Below are positions 61,077 to 64,000 of a stretch of DNA of 64,000 nucleotides, piece after piece. Source of the stretch: Tubiluchus corallicola (Eukaryota > Priapulida > Priapulimorpha > Priapulimorphida > Tubiluchidae); assembly GCA_030141605.1 (NCBI GenBank), contig JAQGDQ010000323.1:124001-188000 (forward strand), in the 5' to 3' direction. The notes under the pieces are model-generated. The model worked only from the letters and a program-made list of their open reading frames with translations, was not told where the DNA came from and made no database searches. The position numbers were made by a program, and so were the translations under genes. Position 1 is the stretch's first letter. The number at the start of each line of letters is the position of its first letter.

Positions 61077-61994
61077 TAACGTAAAAAATATTTTACCTTT
61101 TATTTTCTCGTCAAGAAAACAATAGTTGCAGACCGGCAGCTGTACCAAGAGCAGCAACACCAATAAAGTAGATTCTTGTGGCGGGACCGGAAATTTACAC
61201 TTTATTAAGTATAATCCTCTAAAATAAAATGCGAACCAGGTAACGATGTCTTAACTTTGTTCAGTTACCTTTAAACCTTTTTTCATCAAAAGAAGTGCCG
61301 GGGGTGTACGAGTTCTTGATGACCATCCAACTGCTAACCAGGACTGGTGTTGTTTAACTTCTAGGCCGAACTGTGATCGCTCAGCTAAACTTTTGTTTAT
61401 AAATGAAATGGAATTACGCTTTACACAGTAATCGTAAGAGAGCCACTAGCAGAATGCGCCATTAGCATGCTTGATTTTGGAATGATTCTTCATTAATTGC
61501 AGACACAATATAAGCTATAATGAACGAGAATGCGCACGCGCAGAAGTTCATCGTGCTCAGGACTTCTGGGATCAATGATATTAATCTTCCGTAATTGGGA
61601 CATACGTGCGTGTGCACAGCTGCATTGCTCAGATAGGAAATCATGTTAACTTTAACGATACGCGTCGACAATTATCGAATTATGGTATCGATATGAAAAG
61701 TTTGTTTTTATTCTTATCGTATCGATATTATTCTAGAAATATAGCTATCGTATCGAATTTGTTGCGTATCACTGCTTATCGGTCACCATTATAAAATCAT
61801 TTCACACTATTTTTTCATTTATGCACAGCAATTACGTAAAAATTAAAAAAGAGAGTTATTTATAAGATAGTTTATGTAATAATCTTCTTGCTTTTTCTTC
61901 CTGCAATAGGGACTGTCTTCAGTCGGTTTAAGCCTCGCGAATGCCAAGTGACGTTTTTAAAGGCATTTTTGCCAGTTACGTACAGGCAGTACAA

Positions 61995-62240
61995 TTCACG
62001 TAAATAAATGTATTATGTAGTAATGTATCTACACGTAACATATTTGCCTGTCACAACTCACATATTAATATTATTTTTGACTAAACAATGAGAAACCTTG
62101 TCGTAAATTAACCTATGTGCAGTTCACTAAATAAATATATTATGTAGTAATAAATCTATACATAATATACTTGTCTGTCGCAGCTCACATATTCATATTA
62201 TTTATGACTAAACAAGGGTAACCTAGTCATAGGTTACATG
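61995..62240. repeat. 128-bp tandem duplication
   Basis: TTCAC at 61995 and 62123 start two diverged units sharing TATTATGTAGTAAT, CTGTC(A/G)CA(A/G)CTCACATATT and TGACTAAACAA. No coding content. TATCGTATCG words occur on both sides (61710-61760 and 62360). Confidence 0.8.
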
Positions 62241-63524
62241 CATCTATGCATTAATCAGGAAACAGTCTGCAGAAATACAATGTTCCAATTGCTGGCTGCT
62301 TGCACAATAACTAGCAACATGTTCAGTATCGTTTCTATCGTCGAAATAATTTATCGTATCGTATAATTTGAAAACGTATCAAGAAAACGAAATTATTTTT
62401 CTCGTTATAAACATGGTTAAAATATGTCAATGGGGCTTATGCAACTCTGGCAACGATATGAGGATCGTCTACGGAATGGAACAATCAAATTTATTGCATT
62501 CTCGCTTTTTAATAAAAAGTTGGAATAATGTTTCAATTTTTACAAGTATTTGAATATTTACAACTGTTTTTCGTATCTTTGCATGTGATATATCATGATA
62601 GAAGTATGATTAGTTGATTACAAGTAATGTTGTTTGAGACATGTGATTCACATTTTTTGAGACGTAATGTTTTTTGAGACATATTGTTGATTGAATTTTT
62701 CCGCATCTATGCAGTAGAAAGCGCAAATTAATGCTTATTGCTTGGATATTTTTCATTGCAGATATTTTTCTGAATTGATATTTTTTGATTAGTTTGATGC
62801 TTTTTTCATATTCATTATGTATAAATTTCTGAGTGGTTTCTTTATGTAATTTGTGTAATATCTTTTTCATTTTTGTTATATACATTCCATAAATTCTTTG
62901 TGCTGTACATATCTGTAAATATATGCATATATTTATTGTGTAAATTTGCATTGGTATATCTGCCTATGTAATTATTATTACTGTTAACATTCATATTTAT
63001 TTTCGATATTTTTCGAGTAGCAATTTTGAGTAGTAGCTTTCAATATTTTTTCAAATGCCAAATGTATTGTAATAAACAATTTTTGTATTTAAACAAATCA
63101 GATATTTTTATTCTGTTTGTATACTGTATTGTATAAATGATGTTTAAAGTAAATGCATAATTACAGGACAAACGTTCTATTAACGAGAACACAGCATTTT
63201 AACAACGCATTTAATAACACACCACAAGCAGTTACTGAGTCAGCTTTTTATAAGATCCATATTATTAAAAAGCGAGCAATTATTACATATTTATGGTTAA
63301 AACATTTGAAGGCCTAAAAGCGATAATAAAAAAGTAAACGACGACTAGGTATTGTTGTTAAAATGGGTGGGTGGGTTGGTTTTTTTTCTGTATGGTTCAT
63401 TTTAATTACGATACCCGGACATTATAGAACATATTTCACTACAACAATATTTTGCGTGGTTTCAATTGTAATTGTCTTGGTGATGTTCGCACAAGCTGGT
63501 AAAACGACACTGGTTAGCTGTCCC

Positions 63525-63665
63525 GGTGTACACTAGAGAGCGCGGACCCAGAATTTTTAAGTCCGCAACTCCGCGGGTCCGCAGAAGAATGGGCCCGCGC
63601 ATCCGCAAATTCCGCGGCCGTATAAAATCATCAGATCCGCGATCCGCAAGGTCCGCAATAGTAAC
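63525..63665. repeat. GC-rich TCCGC-motif patch
   Basis: Iterated TCCGCA/TCCGCG/CGGACC words (AACTCCGCGGGTCCGC, CCGCGCATCCGC, ATCCGCGATCCGCA) in strongly AT-rich surroundings. The words recall the GCATCCGC ends of the 44692-44882 element, so a relation is possible. Confidence 0.5.
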
Positions 63666-64000
63666 AAATCATTGTCAGATGCTAAACTTTAAATGTATGT
63701 GTCCTATCATGAAACCAGGCCAGAGAGGCTTTAAGTAAACTAGCTGAAGTTTGGCCAGCACATTTTATAAATTTTTACTAGCACTACAAATTATTATTGG
63801 TGCAATGAAATTAAAAATAATAATGATAAGAAATTAAAGTTGACCTAGTGACAACTAGGATCTGTACGCTACACTCCTGTCATTTACAACTTATGTAGCA
63901 ATAAACAATTGTCTCTATACTAGAGATGAGTAATTCTATTACTTGTAACTCGAACATCAATCATAACATCGTGTCACCGTCATCATTTCAATGCATTGTT

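Larger units (their letters stand above)
57440..64000. other. Gene-poor right end
   Basis: Apart from the repeats and relics listed I find no gene. An 80-codon frame at 58645-58887 (MRPESRDAMIKIKPYKEIRL start) is unassigned. From 63670 to the end only AT-rich sequence is seen. Confidence 0.4.

Overview
This is an AT-rich, intron-bearing animal (metazoan) genomic window. The genes have GT-AG introns of about 0.1 to 6 kb, AATAAA poly(A) signals and clear animal orthologues: HEATR6, COQ5, dynein light chain LC8, SRSF1, a CYP2-type P450, an aminergic-type GPCR, a Ly6/uPAR protein and C2H2 zinc-finger proteins. A degenerate TTAGGG-type telomeric tract and many short transposon relics are also present. 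I read it as an invertebrate, possibly marine, but cannot fix the phylum from sequence alone. All gene models below were built by hand by joining exons with matching phase.

Layout: (1) 1-8.45 kb, minus strand: N-terminal 400 residues of HEATR6 in nine exons; the gene runs off the left edge. (2) 8.55-23.4 kb, plus strand: complete eight-exon COQ5, divergent from HEATR6 across only 94 bp. Its fourth intron holds a complete three-exon gene on the opposite strand for a small GPI-anchor-type Ly6/uPAR (LU) protein. (3) 24.1-25.15 kb, minus strand: LC8 dynein light chain in one coding exon plus a predicted 5' UTR exon, convergent with COQ5 and divergent from (4) SRSF1, plus strand, 25.6-27.65 kb, four coding exons. 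(5) 28.2-31.6 kb: no recognised gene, but a 99-bp tandem pair with a shared two-stem fold near 29.06-29.26 kb. (6) 31.7-37.3 kb, minus strand: CYP2-like P450 in six visible exons; the exon with the start codon was not found, and a partial copy of the first visible exon lies at 39.0 kb. (7) 39.8-40.6 kb, plus strand: intact three-finger C2H2 protein; 41.3-41.9 kb: its tandem copy, broken by a 4-bp duplication and stripped of fingers. (8) 46.8-48.2 kb, minus strand: single-exon class A GPCR. (9) 48.2-64 kb: no convincing gene; LINE 3' ends, (CT)n blocks, a 53-bp minisatellite, fold-back repeats and dispersed repeat copies.

The genes belong to unrelated housekeeping and sensory functions: ubiquinone synthesis, microtubule motor/hub protein, splicing, monooxygenase and receptor. 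The main organisational themes are divergent gene pairs sharing short promoters, a nested antisense gene, and local tandem duplication followed by decay. I saw no prokaryotic, viral, CRISPR or rRNA features. Several dispersed repeat families, called R1 to R5 here, recur across the window and look unclassified to me.
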